A stretch of DNA of 64,000 bases from Halichoerus grypus (lineage: Eukaryota > Chordata > Mammalia > Carnivora > Phocidae). Each line of letters opens with the position of its first letter. Within the stretch, counting starts at the first letter, position 1. The notes under the pieces are model-generated. The model was not told where the DNA came from. It ran no database searches and was given only the letters and a program-made list of their open reading frames with translations. The DNA lies in contig NC_135718.1 in assembly GCF_964656455.1 (NCBI RefSeq), positions 52,977,008 through 53,041,007 on the forward strand. Direction: 5' to 3'. Shown here in pieces: positions 11,430 through 22,240 of the stretch. Both the position numbers and the translations under genes were made by a program.

Positions 11430-12425
11430 GTAATAAATCATTTGAACCTTTTGATTCCACCTCCTAATTATCAATGAAGTTTACTCCCTATCTGTCCATT
11501 CTCATTGTCATGGTTTTAATGTAGGCCCTCATCATTTCTCTCCTATACTGTTACAATAAAAGTCTATGTGTTCTCCATGTTTTTTCATCTTTTTCCATAT
11601 CCACTACTGTCCCCATTTTCTTTCTAAAACATAATCTTATTTTTTTCACTTCTCTGTTTAAAATTCTTTGAAGAGTTTCCTGTTACTTGCTAGAATAAAC
11701 TCCAAACTCTTCAAATACTATCCTCCTTCAAAATCTGGACCCTGCATACCTTTTCCAGTCCATTCCTTGCCACCATCCCCAACATGGTATTCTACCTTGC
11801 AGAGCAAACTATTTTCTGACACACCTTTAGAACTTTTCATAACTTCTTTCCTCTTCCTAAACATCATTCCATTTTCCTCTTTCTGGAAAAGTATTTACTT
11901 ATCCATCTAAGCTCAGATCAAACATGACCTCAGAGAAGCCTTTCCCAATCTCCAAAATGAATTAAGTCATTCTCTTCTCTATACTCTCATAGCACCTCTC
12001 AAAAACCTCTATTATAGCCCTTTTATATTGTGCGGTGATTGTTTATGAGTCTTTTCTCACACAGCCTATCCTTCTCATCTTTGTACCCTTCTTTTTCTTA
12101 CCCTCCCCCTACCTCTCAGGGTATAGCATGATACCTTTAACACAGTAAGGCAACTAACATATGTTGAGCACTTAGGCTCTTAATAAATATTTGTTGGGGG
12201 TGCCTGGGTGGCTCAGTCGGTTAAGCGGCTGCCTTCGGCTCAGGTCAAGATCCCAGGGTCCTGGGATTGAGTCCCGCATGAGGCTCCCTGCTCTGCGGGA
12301 AGCCTGCTTCTCCCTCTCCCTCTGCCTGCTTCTCTGCCTACTTGTGTTCTCTCTCTATCTCTCTGTCAAATAAATAAATAAAATCTTTAAAAATAAATAA
12401 ATTAATTAAATAAATATTTGTTGAA
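11430..12425 (+). repeat. L2 element, long 3' portion
   Basis: The L2 order is clear: CTAGAATAAACTCCAAACTCTTCAAA, CCTTTTCCAGTCCATTCC, CTAAGCTCAGATCAAACATGACCTC, AGAGAAGCCTTTCCCAATC, and the end TAATAAATATTTGTTGAATAAATGAA. About 0.8 kb of L2 remains without the nested SINE. The frame is broken throughout. Confidence 0.8.
12197..12408 (+). repeat. Can-SINE inside L2 tail
   Basis: TSD AATAAATATTTGTTG at 12,182-12,196 and 12,409-12,423. The duplicated target is the conserved L2 terminus. Confidence 0.95.
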
Positions 12426-12489
12426 TAAATGAAGGCAACACATGAAAGATTTCAGGAAGTCTGAGAATCCCTACTGATGCAGTTTCCGA

Positions 12490-13210
12490 AGGTTGGTGAG
12501 GTCCGGAGCCGACCTTTTTGATGCAAAAAGGTGGTTTTATTAAAGCACAGGGACAGGACCCATGGGCAGAAAGAGCTGCTGCCCTGGGGTTGTGAGGAAT
12601 GGCTGATTATATACTATGGGTTTAGGGGAGCTAAGGAAAAAGGGAGGTGTCCAAAAGGACTTTCATATACTAAAGAAGACCCTCAGGATACTGGAGACCT
12701 TGCTATTATCAAGCTAAGGTTGTTTTTCCCTCTAGCACAACATTAACATTAAGATAGTTGGAAGAAGGGGCGCCTGGGTGGCTCAGTCAGTTAAGCGTCT
12801 GCCTTCAGCTCAGGTCATGATCATGGGATCGAGTCCAGCATCAGGCTCTCTGCTCATCGGGGAGCCTGCTTCTCCTTCTCCCTCTGCCTGTCTCTCTCTC
12901 TCTGTCAAATAAATAAATAACATCTTAAAAAAAAAAAAAGAGAGTTGGAAGTTTCCTGGAGGAATGTCACACATGTCCCACCCAGGAGTGGGGTGGGGGG
13001 AGGTTGCTGGGTGTCAGCTTGTGCTTTGCCCTCAGCTGGCCTTCTGTTCCCTCATCACCTACCCTTGGGATTTTCTGAGGTCCTTACTTTAGGGGTTTGC
13101 ACAAAAATACGCTTGCAGGCACAGGTGTGCATTTCCTTAATTGTGACGAATGACAAGACAGGCAGATAAACTTCAGACTGGCAGGGCTATAACTTAGGCA
13201 GGCTTGCCTG
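12490..13210 (-). repeat. Probable ERV LTR, reverse orientation, with SINE
   Basis: On the reverse strand, CTTTAATAAAACCACC (about 12,533-12,548) is a polyadenylation signal followed by a U5-like stretch ending in TCCGGACCTCACC. GC-rich sequence lies upstream. Ends are approximate and no TSD or internal viral sequence was seen, so the class is not assigned. Confidence 0.5.
12767..12939 (+). repeat. Can-SINE
   Basis: Slightly shortened middle. AGTTGGAAG on both sides (about 12,756 and 12,943) is the remaining TSD. It splits the probable LTR. Confidence 0.93.
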
Positions 13211-13220
13211 TAAGACACTT

Positions 13221-13410
13221 TTTTTTTTTTTAAGATTTTATTTGTCAGAGAGTGAGAGAACAAGCAGGGGGATTGGCAGACAGAGCAGGCAGAAGGAGAA
13301 GCAGGCTCCCCACTGAGCAGGGAGCCCAATGCGGGACTCGATCCCAGGACTCTGGGATCATGACCCGAGCCAAAGGCAGATGCTTAACGACTGAGCCACC
13401 CAGGCGTCTC
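13221..13410 (-). repeat. Can-SINE
   Basis: Flanks GCCTGTAAGACACTT and GCCTATAAGACATTT are a diverged TSD. The core lacks one GA block. Confidence 0.93.
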
Positions 13411-13435
13411 TGCCTATAAGACATTTTGAGGCTGG

Positions 13436-13528
13436 CTAGAGTGTAATCTCCAGAAAGTGGGAATTTTTATCTTTTTGTTTACTGTTGTATCCTCAGTGCC
13501 TGGTACATAGTAAGTACTTGTCTTAGGG
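13436..13528 (+). repeat. L2 3'-end fragment
   Basis: GTAATCTCCAGAAAGTGGGAATTTTTATC, then GTTGTATCCTCAGTGCCTGGTACATAGTAAGTAC, matches the L2 terminal motif. Confidence 0.6.
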
Positions 13529-13529
13529 T

Positions 13530-13990
13530 ACCAACAGAAAACTGATGGCACACTCGAAATAGGATAACTCAAGGGGAGACCATTTATAAAGGTGTAGGTG
13601 GGGTGTAGGGGAATCACAAATGATAGCAAAATGGGGTGCCCAGGTGGCTCAGTCGTTAAGCGTCTGCCTTCGGCTCAGGTCATGATCCCGGGGTCCTGGG
13701 ATCAAGCCCCGCATCGGGCTCCCTGCTCCGCGGGAAGCCTGCTTCTCCCTCTCCCACTCCCCCTGCTTGTGTTCCCTCTCTGCTGTCTCTCTGTCAAATA
13801 AATAAATAAAATCTTAAAAAAAAAAAAAGAAAATGATAGCAAAGTAGCCCAGGGCTTGTAATAGTGAGAAGCCGTTACAGCAGCCTAGGTCTAAAAGGGA
13901 GAAGTTATATAGACTCAGCTACCCTGCCCTTGAAAAGAACACTGACTGGCAGTCACGGCCAACTGGTTGCTGGAAAGGCCACCTCCATGA
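13530..13990. repeat. Ancient interspersed repeat, family not named (copy 1)
   Basis: It begins CCAACAGAAAACTGATGGCACACTC. It resumes after a SINE with GCTTGTAATAGTGAGAAGCC and CAGCCTAGGTCTAAAAGGGA. The same layout recurs at 15.88-16.28 kb, so it is a dispersed element rather than unique DNA. Confidence 0.5.
13631..13830 (+). repeat. Type A Can-SINE
   Basis: TSD AAATGATAGCAAA at 13,618-13,630 and 13,831-13,843. It interrupts the unnamed repeat. Confidence 0.95.
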
Positions 13991-14878
13991 CGGTAACCTC
14001 AGTCTAGATCACAAGGTTCAAGAGCACGTGGAAAAACTCCGGCTTAATGGCTGGCATTAACGCAAAAGGACTCTGGTATGGGGATCAGGCAGCAGGAATC
14101 TCTAAGCCAAGGTTGGCAAATGCATGGCCTACGTGCCACCACCTTTTCCTTCCGCATTTCCCAATCTTGCCCTGAAGGCAGACTTCCTTGGTCAATTATG
14201 GTTCTCTTTCTTACTTCACCCAGAAAAGGCCCCACAGTCCTTTTAGGCACAGTGCTCCAGGCAGCCAGCGACCGCCCGTAAGTTGCTGTTACCTGATATG
14301 AAACCTATTTGCCAAACTGGCTCGGGTCAAATAAGAATAGAAGTGGGGTTAGTAGGGGTCTTTCCAGTTTGAAATAGGTCCCTGGCAATCAGCTGGGGAT
14401 ACAAAGGTTGGATCAGCTCCCGGGAGAAGAAACTGCCAAGTGCTAGACTAAGCAGATTTTGGGGGGCCCCAGACAGCCAGGTTTAAAGTTTAAGTTAGGA
14501 TTCTGGTCCTAAGGGAGGGAATGATGCAAATCACCAGTCAAAGTAAAAATTCTACAAACTGGTCAAAACAATTGAGAGTTGAGGAAAAGGCATATAGTAG
14601 GCACAGAGGATACGTTTTCCAGAGTAAGATTGATGTCAGACTCGTTTGCTGGGGGAAGTGCTATTTCTAACCTGTCATTAGGGATGGTGTGGATTGACTC
14701 CAGAATCTGCTATAACAGGGCTCACAACAGCCATGTCTTAGGTACCTGCAGCTGAGCAGGGAAAGCTAGGGAAAGGAGTAATGATCTGCTTTCTTTTTTC
14801 TTCTCCCCTCCTTTTAAAAATGATTCTAAATTAAGCCAAAAGCTTTTGCTGTGAATGTTTAATTAAAACAAGTGTATG
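13991..14878. other. Unassigned stretch
   Basis: About 0.9 kb without a repeat I can name. A 67-codon + frame (14,078-14,281) followed by GTAAGTTGC looks donor-like, but I see no acceptor, homology or codon bias to support an exon. Confidence 0.35.
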
Positions 14879-14879
14879 A

Positions 14880-15077
14880 GGGCGCCTGGGTGGCTCGGTC
14901 ATTAAGCGTCTTACTTCGGCTCAGGTCATGATCCCGGGATCCTGGGATCGAGCCCCGCATCGGGCTCCCTGCTCAGTGGGAGGCCTGCTTCTCCCTCTCC
15001 CACTCCCCCCACTTGTGTTCCCTCTCTCGCTGTGTCTCTCTCTGTCAAATAAATAAATAAAATCTTTAAAAAAAAAT
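14880..15077 (+). repeat. Type A Can-SINE
   Basis: Diverged TSD: AAAACAAGTGTATGAG (ends 14,880) and AAAACAAGCGTGTGAG (15,078-15,093). Confidence 0.95.
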
Positions 15078-15094
15078 AAAACAAGCGTGTGAGA

Positions 15095-15310
15095 TCATAA
15101 TAACTACTATTTACTGAGTATCTACTGTTTTATGCTTTAGATGTATTCTCATTAATCTACATAACAACTCTATAAGGTGGATATAATTATACTTATCTTA
15201 TAGATGAGGAAATGGAAGTTTAGAGTAATAAAACAAATAAGTTGTAACTTTAAGGTTTCGATCCAAGCTTACTTGGCTTTAAAGCCTGAATTATTTCTGG
15301 TACTTCAGCT
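15095..15310 (-). repeat. MIR element
   Basis: TACTATTTACTGAGTATCTACTG, ATAACAACTCTATAAGGTGG and TATAGATGAGGAAATGGAAG follow the reverse MIR order. Confidence 0.75.
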
Positions 15311-15877
15311 GCCTATGCTATCCTGTTGAGACCCATGATTTCAATCAACCTCATCTTGGATTCCTCTGGGTCATTATAAATAATGAGGACAAGCAAACTT
15401 AATGTGATAAGGCCAAAGGAGGATAGATATTAGCACACTACAAAATATCAGCATGGTTAAGAATAACCAGAATATTTTATTCATCTTTAAATTTTTTTAT
15501 GTTAAATATTGTACCTGCCCATACTCAAAGTACTTTCTAAGAGAAATCGTCTCACTCATGGTTTCTGAGGACAGGGTAATTTGTACTATGCTATTTTTCT
15601 CTCGCATACTTCCCCTCCTCAGACGTGTGGCCCAGAGACAGCCAACTGTCCTAAGAGCTGCTAGTCCTTCAGCTAGCCTGGGACCTCCCACACAGCCTGA
15701 AACAAAGTAAGACACTTGCCTGAGATTTTCCCACTTAGATATTGGAATTTGCGAATACAGAGAATGTTAGGGAAGGGTAGAATGGGTAGAATGGGAGGCT
15801 TTGGATCATGGCAAACCAAAGCAGAAGCTGTGAAATAAAACACACAAAAAAAACAAGATAAACAAATATGTAACTCA
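15311..15877. other. Unassigned stretch
   Basis: No recognised gene or repeat. The duplicated GGGTAGAATGGGAGG-like wording near 15,776-15,796 is a short tandem repeat. Confidence 0.35.
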
Positions 15878-16280
15878 GGGTTCTAACAAGAAACAAAAGA
15901 CATGTGCAAATGACAAGCTGAGGAGAGTTTAGCTACAAAGGAACTAATTAGAAATGTGTGGGCAGAGTGTAAGGGAGCTATAGAATAGTAGAGGAAGGTA
16001 ATCTGGGTAGCAAGGGAGCTTTTACCACCCCTAGACCTGAAGGGACATGGGAAAGAAGAGGTTGGTGGGGAAAGTGGTGTCGAGTGAGTCACTTTGAGAG
16101 GAGCAGTGATCTTCGGTTGAGGGACAGTGTGCCTAAAGTGACCTTGCAAGGAGGGAGCTAGGAGGATAAATACACTGACCTCATTCTGTACAGGTCAGGA
16201 TTTCAGGAAAGAGAGCCCTGTGGTGAAGGATGAAAAGTGGATCTGGAGGAGCAAACTGAAGATACTTTAGAAAGATAAAA
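15878..16280. repeat. Ancient interspersed repeat, family not named (copy 2)
   Basis: The layout parallels 13.53-13.98 kb: CAGGGTTCTAACAAGAAACAAAAGACA start, GTGGGCAGAGTGTAAGGGA, CACCCCTAGACCTGAAGGGA, then AAAAGTGGATCTGGAGGAGCAAAC. Confidence 0.5.
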
Positions 16281-16570
16281 CAATGAGTAGAGGGAGGAGA
16301 ACAGAACAGACATGCAGAGAGAAAAAGTTCCTATAAAAGAAAAAGAGACGCTACCCACAAGGAAGACTGAAAGGGTAGCTAATTCCTAGAGTTGCCTCAG
16401 ATCTTGATGACTTTCCAGTTGGAAATCCAGTTCCAATTTTAGTCTAAGCATAGCTTTACAATAGACTCTCTTCCTTTAAAATAGTCTATGAGCAATTCAT
16501 GGTTTCTTGTAGCCCTTATAAAATGCTGGGTACAATGAGAGTAGTTTATTCCTCTTAGAAATCCTGCAAA

Positions 16571-16711
16571 TAGGGGCGCCTGGATGGCTCAGTCAGTTAA
16601 GCATCCCCAACTCTTGATCTCAGCTCAGGCCCTTATCTCACGGTTGTAAGTTCAAGCCCCACTTTGGGCTCCACGCGGGGCATGGAGCCTACTTAAAAAA
16701 AAAGAAAAAAG
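16571..16711 (+). repeat. Type D Can-SINE
   Basis: Head GGGGCGCCTGGATGGCTCAG, B-box-like GTTCAAGCCCC, and a short GGAGCCTACTT before the A tail. TSD AAATCCTGCAAA at 16,559-16,570 and AAATCTGCAAA at 16,712-16,722. Confidence 0.93.
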
Positions 16712-16722
16712 AAATCTGCAAA

Positions 16723-17038
16723 CAAAGACATTTGAGACACATAGGCCACTTACTGAGAAAGAATCATGACACTCTCCTCAGCCTTTTTAAAGTGTCCAGA
16801 TTTAAAAATAAAGGTGTCAGTGTTGTGAAAACCACTTACGGTCAAAATTGAGAAATTATAAAACTGACCTAATTAAGTGAATTCTCTTGAATTATGGAAA
16901 ACAAGCTGCTCTTTGAAAAAATCACAAACCGTTCTATAAGAAATTAAAACAATAATAATTTTCTTCTTTAATCACCTCTCCCCCAGCTTTATTGATTTAT
17001 CAATATACCAAACTACTCATTTAAAATAAAAAAATTTG
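16723..17038. other. Unassigned AT-rich stretch
   Basis: Nothing recognised. Confidence 0.35.
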
Positions 17039-17253
17039 AGGGCGCCTGGGTGGCTCAGTTGGTTAAGCGACTGCCTTCAGCTCAGGTCATGATCCTGGAG
17101 TCCCAGGATCGAGTCCCGCATCGGGCTCCCTGCTCGGCAGGGAGTCTGCTTCTCCCTCTGACCCTCCCCCCTCTCATGCTCTCTCTCTCTCATTCTCTCT
17201 CTCGAATAAATAAATAAAATCTTAAAAAAATAAAAAAAAAAATAAAATAAAAT
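17039..17253 (+). repeat. Type B Can-SINE
   Basis: Complete, with a long mixed A/T tail. Flanking AAATTTGA wording at 17,033 and about 17,255 is a probable short TSD. Confidence 0.93.
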
Positions 17254-17259
17254 AAATTT

Positions 17260-17840
17260 GATATATGTAATATGTCAATTTTGATATATGTATTCATCAC
17301 CACAGTCAAAATAACATTTCCATCCACTCCAAAAGTTTCTTGTACCTCTTTGTAATCTCTCCCTCTACTTACATACCCAGGAAACCATTCATTTACTTTC
17401 TGCCACTTTGCATTTTCTACAATTTTATATGAATAGATTAAGCCATATATTCTTTTGTCTGCCTTTTTTCTTTTATTTTAAGAAGAGATTTTCTTTTTTT
17501 TTTAAGATTTTAATTATTTATTTGAGAGAGAGAGGAAGAGGGAGAGAGAGAGCACAAGCAGGGGGAGGAGCAGAGGGAGAGGGAGAAGCAGACTCTCCAG
17601 TGAGCAGGGAGACCTATGTGGAGCTTGATCCCCGGACTCCAGGATCATGACCTGAGCCGAAGGCAGATGCTTAACCGACTGAGCCACCCAGACGCTCCTT
17701 ACCTGCCTTTTTTCATTCTGCAGAATTTTTCTGAGATTCAACTATTTTGTTGTATATATCAATAATTCTTTCTTTTTTATTGCTGAATAGTTTGTCCTTA
17801 TATGAATATACCCCAATTTCTCCATTCATGTCTTTTTTAA
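17260..17840 (-). repeat. L1-like 3' UTR relic
   Basis: CACCACAGTCAAAATAACATTTCC and CACTTTGCATTTTCTACAATTTTATATGAATAG, then CCAATTTCTCCATTCATG, resemble the reverse complement of old L1 3' UTRs. Two SINEs split it. Confidence 0.5.
17485..17698 (-). repeat. Type B Can-SINE
   Basis: CTGCCTTTTTTC at 17,459-17,470 recurs at 17,703-17,714 and is the probable TSD. The GA-rich core is slightly expanded. Confidence 0.92.
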
Positions 17841-18032
17841 AAAAGATTTATTTATTTGAGAGAGCGAGGACATGCATGTGCATGGGCGGGGGGAGGGGCA
17901 GAGGGAGAGAGACAGAATCTCAAGTAGACTCTGTGCTGAGCCTGATGTGGGGCTCGATCTCATGACCCCAAGATCATGACCTACACTGAAAGCAAGAGTC
18001 AGATGCTTTAACCAATTGAGCCACCCAGGCGC
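17839..18032 (-). repeat. Type C Can-SINE
   Basis: Older subfamily with AATCTCAAGTAGACTC. TSD CCATTCATGTCTTTTTT at 17,822-17,838 and 18,033-18,049. Confidence 0.94.
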
Positions 18033-18188
18033 CCATTCATGTCTTTTTTTAAAATTAAAGTATAATTGACATAAAACATTATCTTAGTTTCAGGTATATG
18101 ACATAATGATTTGATATTTGTATATATTGCAAAATTATCACCACAATAAATCTAGTTAATATCTGTCACCACATATAGTTGCAGAATT

Positions 18189-18386
18189 TTTTTTTTTAAG
18201 ATTTTATTTATTTGACAGAGAGAGACACACACAAGCAAGGGGAGTGGGAGAGGGAGTGGGAGAGGGAGAGGGAGAAGCAGGCTTCCCGCCAAGCAGGGAG
18301 CCGGATGCAGGGCTCGATCCCAGGACCCTGGGATCATTACCCGAGCTGAAGGCAGACGCTTAACGACTGAGCCACCCAGGCGCCCC
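18189..18386 (-). repeat. Type A Can-SINE in L1
   Basis: TSD AGTTGCAGAATT at 18,177-18,188 and 18,387-18,398. It has an extra GGGAGAGGGAGT repeat in the core. Confidence 0.95.
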
Positions 18387-18671
18387 AGTTGCAGAATTCT
18401 TTTTTCTTGAGAGGACTTTTAAGATTTACTCTCTTAGCAACTTTCAAACATGCAATATAGTATTATTAACTATAGTTGCCACGCTGTGCATTATATCCTC
18501 ATGACTTACTTATTTTATAACTAATAGTTTGTATCTTTTGACTCCCTTCACCCAATTCACCCACCTTTCACCCCCTTCCTCTGGCAACCTATAATCTATG
18601 AGATGATTATTATTATTATGTTTTTAAAGATTCTACATACAAGTGAGGCAGTGTGCCCAGTGGTCCTGTGG

Positions 18672-18707
18672 CTCTGTCTCTTGCTTCAACAGTGTTTGGA
18701 CAGAACA
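18672..18707 (+). promoter_or_regulatory. Iron-responsive element (in FTL pseudogene)
   Basis: The hairpin core is preserved: bulged C at 18,684, five-base stem TTCAA (18,685-18,689) pairing with TTGGA (18,696-18,700), and six-base loop CAGTGT (18,690-18,695). Family knowledge: IRP1/2 bind this in ferritin mRNA 5' UTRs. A lower-stem change (GGACAGAAC where FTL has GGACGGAAC) may weaken it. Here it is a fossil unless the locus is transcribed. Confidence 0.9.
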
Positions 18708-19465
18708 AACCCAGAGACGCCCCTTCTACCAGCCTCCTACCACCTTCCAACCTTTTTTCCAGTGTTAACTTTCAGAGCCATCTTCTTGGCCATCCTCTGC
18801 CTCCGGGACCGGCTAACACCCTATTTTAAGCTTAGCTCATTACCAATCAACCATGAGCACCCAGATTTGTCAGAATTAGTCCAACAAGGTGGAGGCCACC
18901 ATCAGCTGCCTGGTCAACATGCATCTGCGGGCTTCCTACACCTACGTCTCTCTGGGCTTCCATTTTGAAGGTGATAATGTAGCTCTGGAGGACACGGGCC
19001 ACTTCTTCCACAAGTCAGTGGAAGGGAAGCACGAGGGAGCTAAGCGTCTCTTGAAGATGCAAAACCAGTGCTGCAGCTGCATCCTCTTCCAGGAAGTGCA
19101 GAAGCGGTCCCAAGATGAGAGGGGCAAAGTCCTGGACACCATGGAAGCTGCCCTGGTTCTGGAAAAGAGCCTGAATCAGGCCCTTTTGGATCTGCATGCT
19201 CTGGGTTCTGCCCATGCAGACCCCCATCTCTGTGACTTCCTGGAGAACCACTTCTAGATGAGGAGGTGAAACTCATCCAAAAAATGAGCCACCACCTGAC
19301 TAACCTCTGTAGCCTGGGTGGTCCCAGGTGAGTAGCTCTTCAAAAGGCTCACTCTCAAGCACGACTAGGAGCTCTGGAGCCCAGCAGCCTTTGAGGGGCC
19401 CCTCTGGCATCCCCCTGGTGCCAGGGCTTGTGCCTGAAGCTCTCCTGCAGCCACTAGGCAACTTT

Positions 19466-19662
19466 TTTTTTTTTTTAAGATTTTATTTATTTATTTGACA
19501 GAGAGAGACACAGCGAGAGAGGGAACACAAGCAGGGGGAGTGTGAGAGGGAGAAACAGGCTTCCCGCTGAGCAGGGAGCCCGATGCGGGGCTCGATCCCA
19601 GGACCCTGGGATCATGACCTGAGCCAAAGGCAGATGCTTAAAAACTTAGCCACTCAGGTGCC
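19466..19662 (-). repeat. Type A Can-SINE in the FTL pseudogene 3' UTR
   Basis: Flanks CCACTAGGCAACTTT (19,451-19,465) and CCACCAGGCAGCTTT (19,663-19,677) are a TSD with two differences. It post-dates the pseudogene. Confidence 0.95.
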
Positions 19663-20428
19663 CCACCAGGCAGCTTTTTAACCACCCCTGGAGCCCTCTC
19701 CCAAGCCGTGGACCAAATGGAAATAATAAAGCTTTTTGCAGGGAAAAAAAAAAAAAAAGATTCTACATAGACGTGAGATCGTAGGGTATTTGTCTTTCTA
19801 TGTCTGATTTATTTCACTTAGTATTAATGCCCTCAAGGTCTACCCATGCTGTCACAAAAGGCAAGATTTCATTCTTTTTTATGACTGGGTAAATATTCTA
19901 CACCACGTCATTATCCATTCTTCCATCAAAGGACACTTAGCTTGTTTCCATATCTTGGCTATTTGAAATAATGCTGTGACAAAAGTGAAGGCACATCTAT
20001 CATTTTGAGTTAGTGTTTTTGTTTTCTTTAGATAAATACCCAGACTTAGAAATTGCTGGATCATTTGGTAGTTCTATTTTTAATTTTTTGAGAATCTCCA
20101 TACTGTTTTCCATTATTGGCTGCACCAATTTACATTCCCACCAACAGTGCATGAGGATTCCCTTTTCTCCACATCCTCACCAACACTAGTTATTTCTTGT
20201 CTTTTTGATAATAGTCATTCTAATAGGTGTGAGGTGATAGCTCATAGTGGTTTTGACTTTAATTTTCCTGATGATGAGTGATATTGAGCACCTTTTCATG
20301 TACCTGTTGGCCATCTCTATGTCTTCTTTGGAAAAATATCTATTCAGATCCTCTGCACATTTTTTAATAAGATGTTTTTTGCTATTGAGCTTTATGAGTT
20401 CTTCGTATATTTTAGATTGTAATTTCTT

Positions 20429-20638
20429 TATTATTATTATTATTTTTTTTTTTTAAGATTTATTTATTTGACAGAGAGAGACACAGCGAGAGAGGGAACA
20501 CAAGCAGGGGGAGGGGGAGAGGGAGAAGCAGGCTTCCCGCCGAGCAGGGAGCCCGATGCAGGGCTTGATCCCAGGACCCTGGGATCATGACCTGAGCCGA
20601 AGGCAGACGCCTAATGGACTGAGCCACCCAGGTGCCCC
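20429..20638 (-). repeat. Type A Can-SINE in L1 ORF2
   Basis: TSD TAGATTGTAATTTCTT at 20,413-20,428 and 20,639-20,654. A (TTA)n run precedes the poly-T. Confidence 0.95.
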
Positions 20639-21329
20639 TAGATTGTAATTTCTTATTAGATAAACAATTTGCAAATATTTCCTCCCATTCAGTAGGTTGC
20701 CTTTTCATTTTGTTGATGGTTTCCTTTGCTGTACAGAAACTTTTTAGTGTCATCCCACTTGTTTATTTTTGCTTTTGTTGCCTTTGCTTTTGTGTCAAAT
20801 CCAAAAAATCATTGCCAAGACCGATGTCAAGGAGCTTACCGCCTATGTTTTCTTCTAGGAGTTTTATGGTTTCAGGTCTTATACTTAAGTCTTTAATCCA
20901 TTTTGCATTACTTTTTGTGTATAGTATGAGATAGTGGTCCAGTTTCATTCTTTTGCATGTGGCTGTCCAGTTTTTCTAACACCATTTATTGAAGAGACTG
21001 TCTTTTTCCCAATGTGTATTCTTGGCTCCTTTGTCATAAATTAATCGACTTGGTTTTGGTTTATTTCTGGATTCTCTATTCTACTCCACTGATCTATGTG
21101 TCTCTTTTTATGCCAATACCATACTGTTTTGATTACTGTAGTTTTGTAGTATAGTTTGAAATCAAGATGCATAATGCCTCCAGTTTTGTTCTTCTTTCTC
21201 AAGGTAGTTTTGGCTATTATACAACTGTCAATTTTAAGGTAGGAAATAGGAATAATATTTTTATGGCAGACCAAGAGATGTTAGAAGCAATTGCTTCAGT
21301 AAATGGAAATTCAAAGCACTAGACCTGGA

Positions 21330-21475
21330 GTTAGTGATCTTGGTTGGTCATTCATTGGCTATGGGACTCGGGTCCAATAACTTTAAACTTGCTGAGCTTT
21401 GATTCCCTCATCTGTAAAAGATTAATAATACTTGCCTTGCATGGTTTTGTGAGGATTAAATGAGATAATTTATAT
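21330..21475 (+). repeat. MIR element
   Basis: TTGATTCCCTCATCTGTAAAAGATTAATAATACTTG and TTGTGAGGATTAAATGAGATAAT are the forward MIR core. Confidence 0.75.
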
Positions 21476-21786
21476 ATTTAACTCTGTTTAAATATTAACT
21501 TTGATTACTATGAAAGTACAGGCAAGAACATTAAAAAGTTAGGTCCTCTTTGTGGACTCCTATACTGAGGGCCAAAAGACACAATCAAGGATCATGACTC
21601 TGAGCAAAAAGATAAAATATGTTGATCAATGTTTCTTCCTCCTTCATCCTCCACTTCCTCCTGTCCCTCTTCCCCTACCACCCCTCCCCTTCACCCTCTC
21701 CCTAGTTGTTTGTCACTGTTGCTGCAGGGTGTCTCTTTCTTCGTGAGGGCAAGATCCATTTCCTTTCTTCTCCTATCATATTACTT

Positions 21787-21978
21787 TTTTTTTTTTTAAG
21801 ATTTTATTTATTTATTTGAGAGAGAGAGAATGAGAGAGAGCACGAGAGGGAAGAGGGCAGAGGGAGAAGCAGACCCCCTGCTGAGCAGGGAGCCCGATGT
21901 GGGACTCGATCCCAGGACTCCAGGATCATGACCTGAGCTGAAGGCAGTCGCTTAACCAACTGAGCCACCCAGGCGCCC
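21787..21978 (-). repeat. Type B Can-SINE
   Basis: TSD TCCTATCATATTACTT at 21,771-21,786 and 21,979-21,994. Confidence 0.95.
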
Positions 21979-22029
21979 TCCTATCATATTACTTAATGTA
22001 TTATTCTTATACCAGATTTCTCCACAAAT

Positions 22030-22240
22030 ATTTATTGAGGTAATAACACATACTTGTGCAGTGCTTTATAGACTACAATGCATTTTCAGATACATTATCT
22101 CATCCTGACCCTCAAAATTTCCCAGGGAATTAGAGATAACAGATAATATTATCCGCATTATCAGATGAGGTAACTAAGGCTCAGAGAGGTGAAAACTAGC
22201 TGAGATAATAAAGTAGTTCGTGACAGCTCAGAGTGCCTTC
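22030..22240 (-). repeat. MIR element
   Basis: CAGTGCTTTATAGACTACAATGC, then ATTATCAGATGAGGTAACTAAGGCTCAGAGAGGTG, is the reverse MIR core. Confidence 0.7.

Larger units (their letters stand above)
18648..19755 (+). pseudogene. FTL: Ferritin light chain processed pseudogene
   Basis: Intronless copy of the cytosolic iron-storage ferritin L subunit. The original start is at 18,853. Codon 9 is already a stop (TAG, 18,877-18,879, where FTL has Tyr). The frame then reads through recognisable FTL sequence ([46 protein letters not shown]). Loss of one C just after 19,254 shifts the frame, giving TAG at 19,255-19,257. About a dozen bases are missing near 19,325. The 5' UTR and 3' UTR (AATAAAGCTTTTTGCAGGG) and an A tail at 19,744-19,758 are present. 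A 22 bp TSD (18,626-18,647 and 19,756-19,777, two mismatches) proves L1-mediated retrotransposition. Not expected to give functional protein. Confidence 0.96.
18040..21215 (-). mobile_element. L1 element, 5'-truncated, with nested insertions
   Basis: Reverse-strand L1. The 3' UTR is at the left (AAAGTATAATTGACATAAAACATTATC). The 3' part of ORF2 is at the right, ending near TATTCTACTCCACTGATCTATGTGTC and CAATACCATACTGTTTTGATTACTG. Three later insertions sit in it: a SINE (18,189-18,386), the ferritin pseudogene (18,648-19,755) and a SINE (20,429-20,638). ORF2 has many stops, so the element is inactive. About 1.7 kb of L1 remains. Confidence 0.88.

Noticed and set aside
14078..14295. Exon ending at the donor-like CCGTAAGTTG (about 14,278)
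   Set aside because: No acceptor, no homology recognised, and both strands are equally open.
18889..19257. 122-codon frame matching ferritin light chain as a possible gene
   Set aside because: The original start is followed by a stop at codon 9 and the C terminus is lost by frameshift. Intronless with an A tail and TSDs, it is a processed pseudogene.
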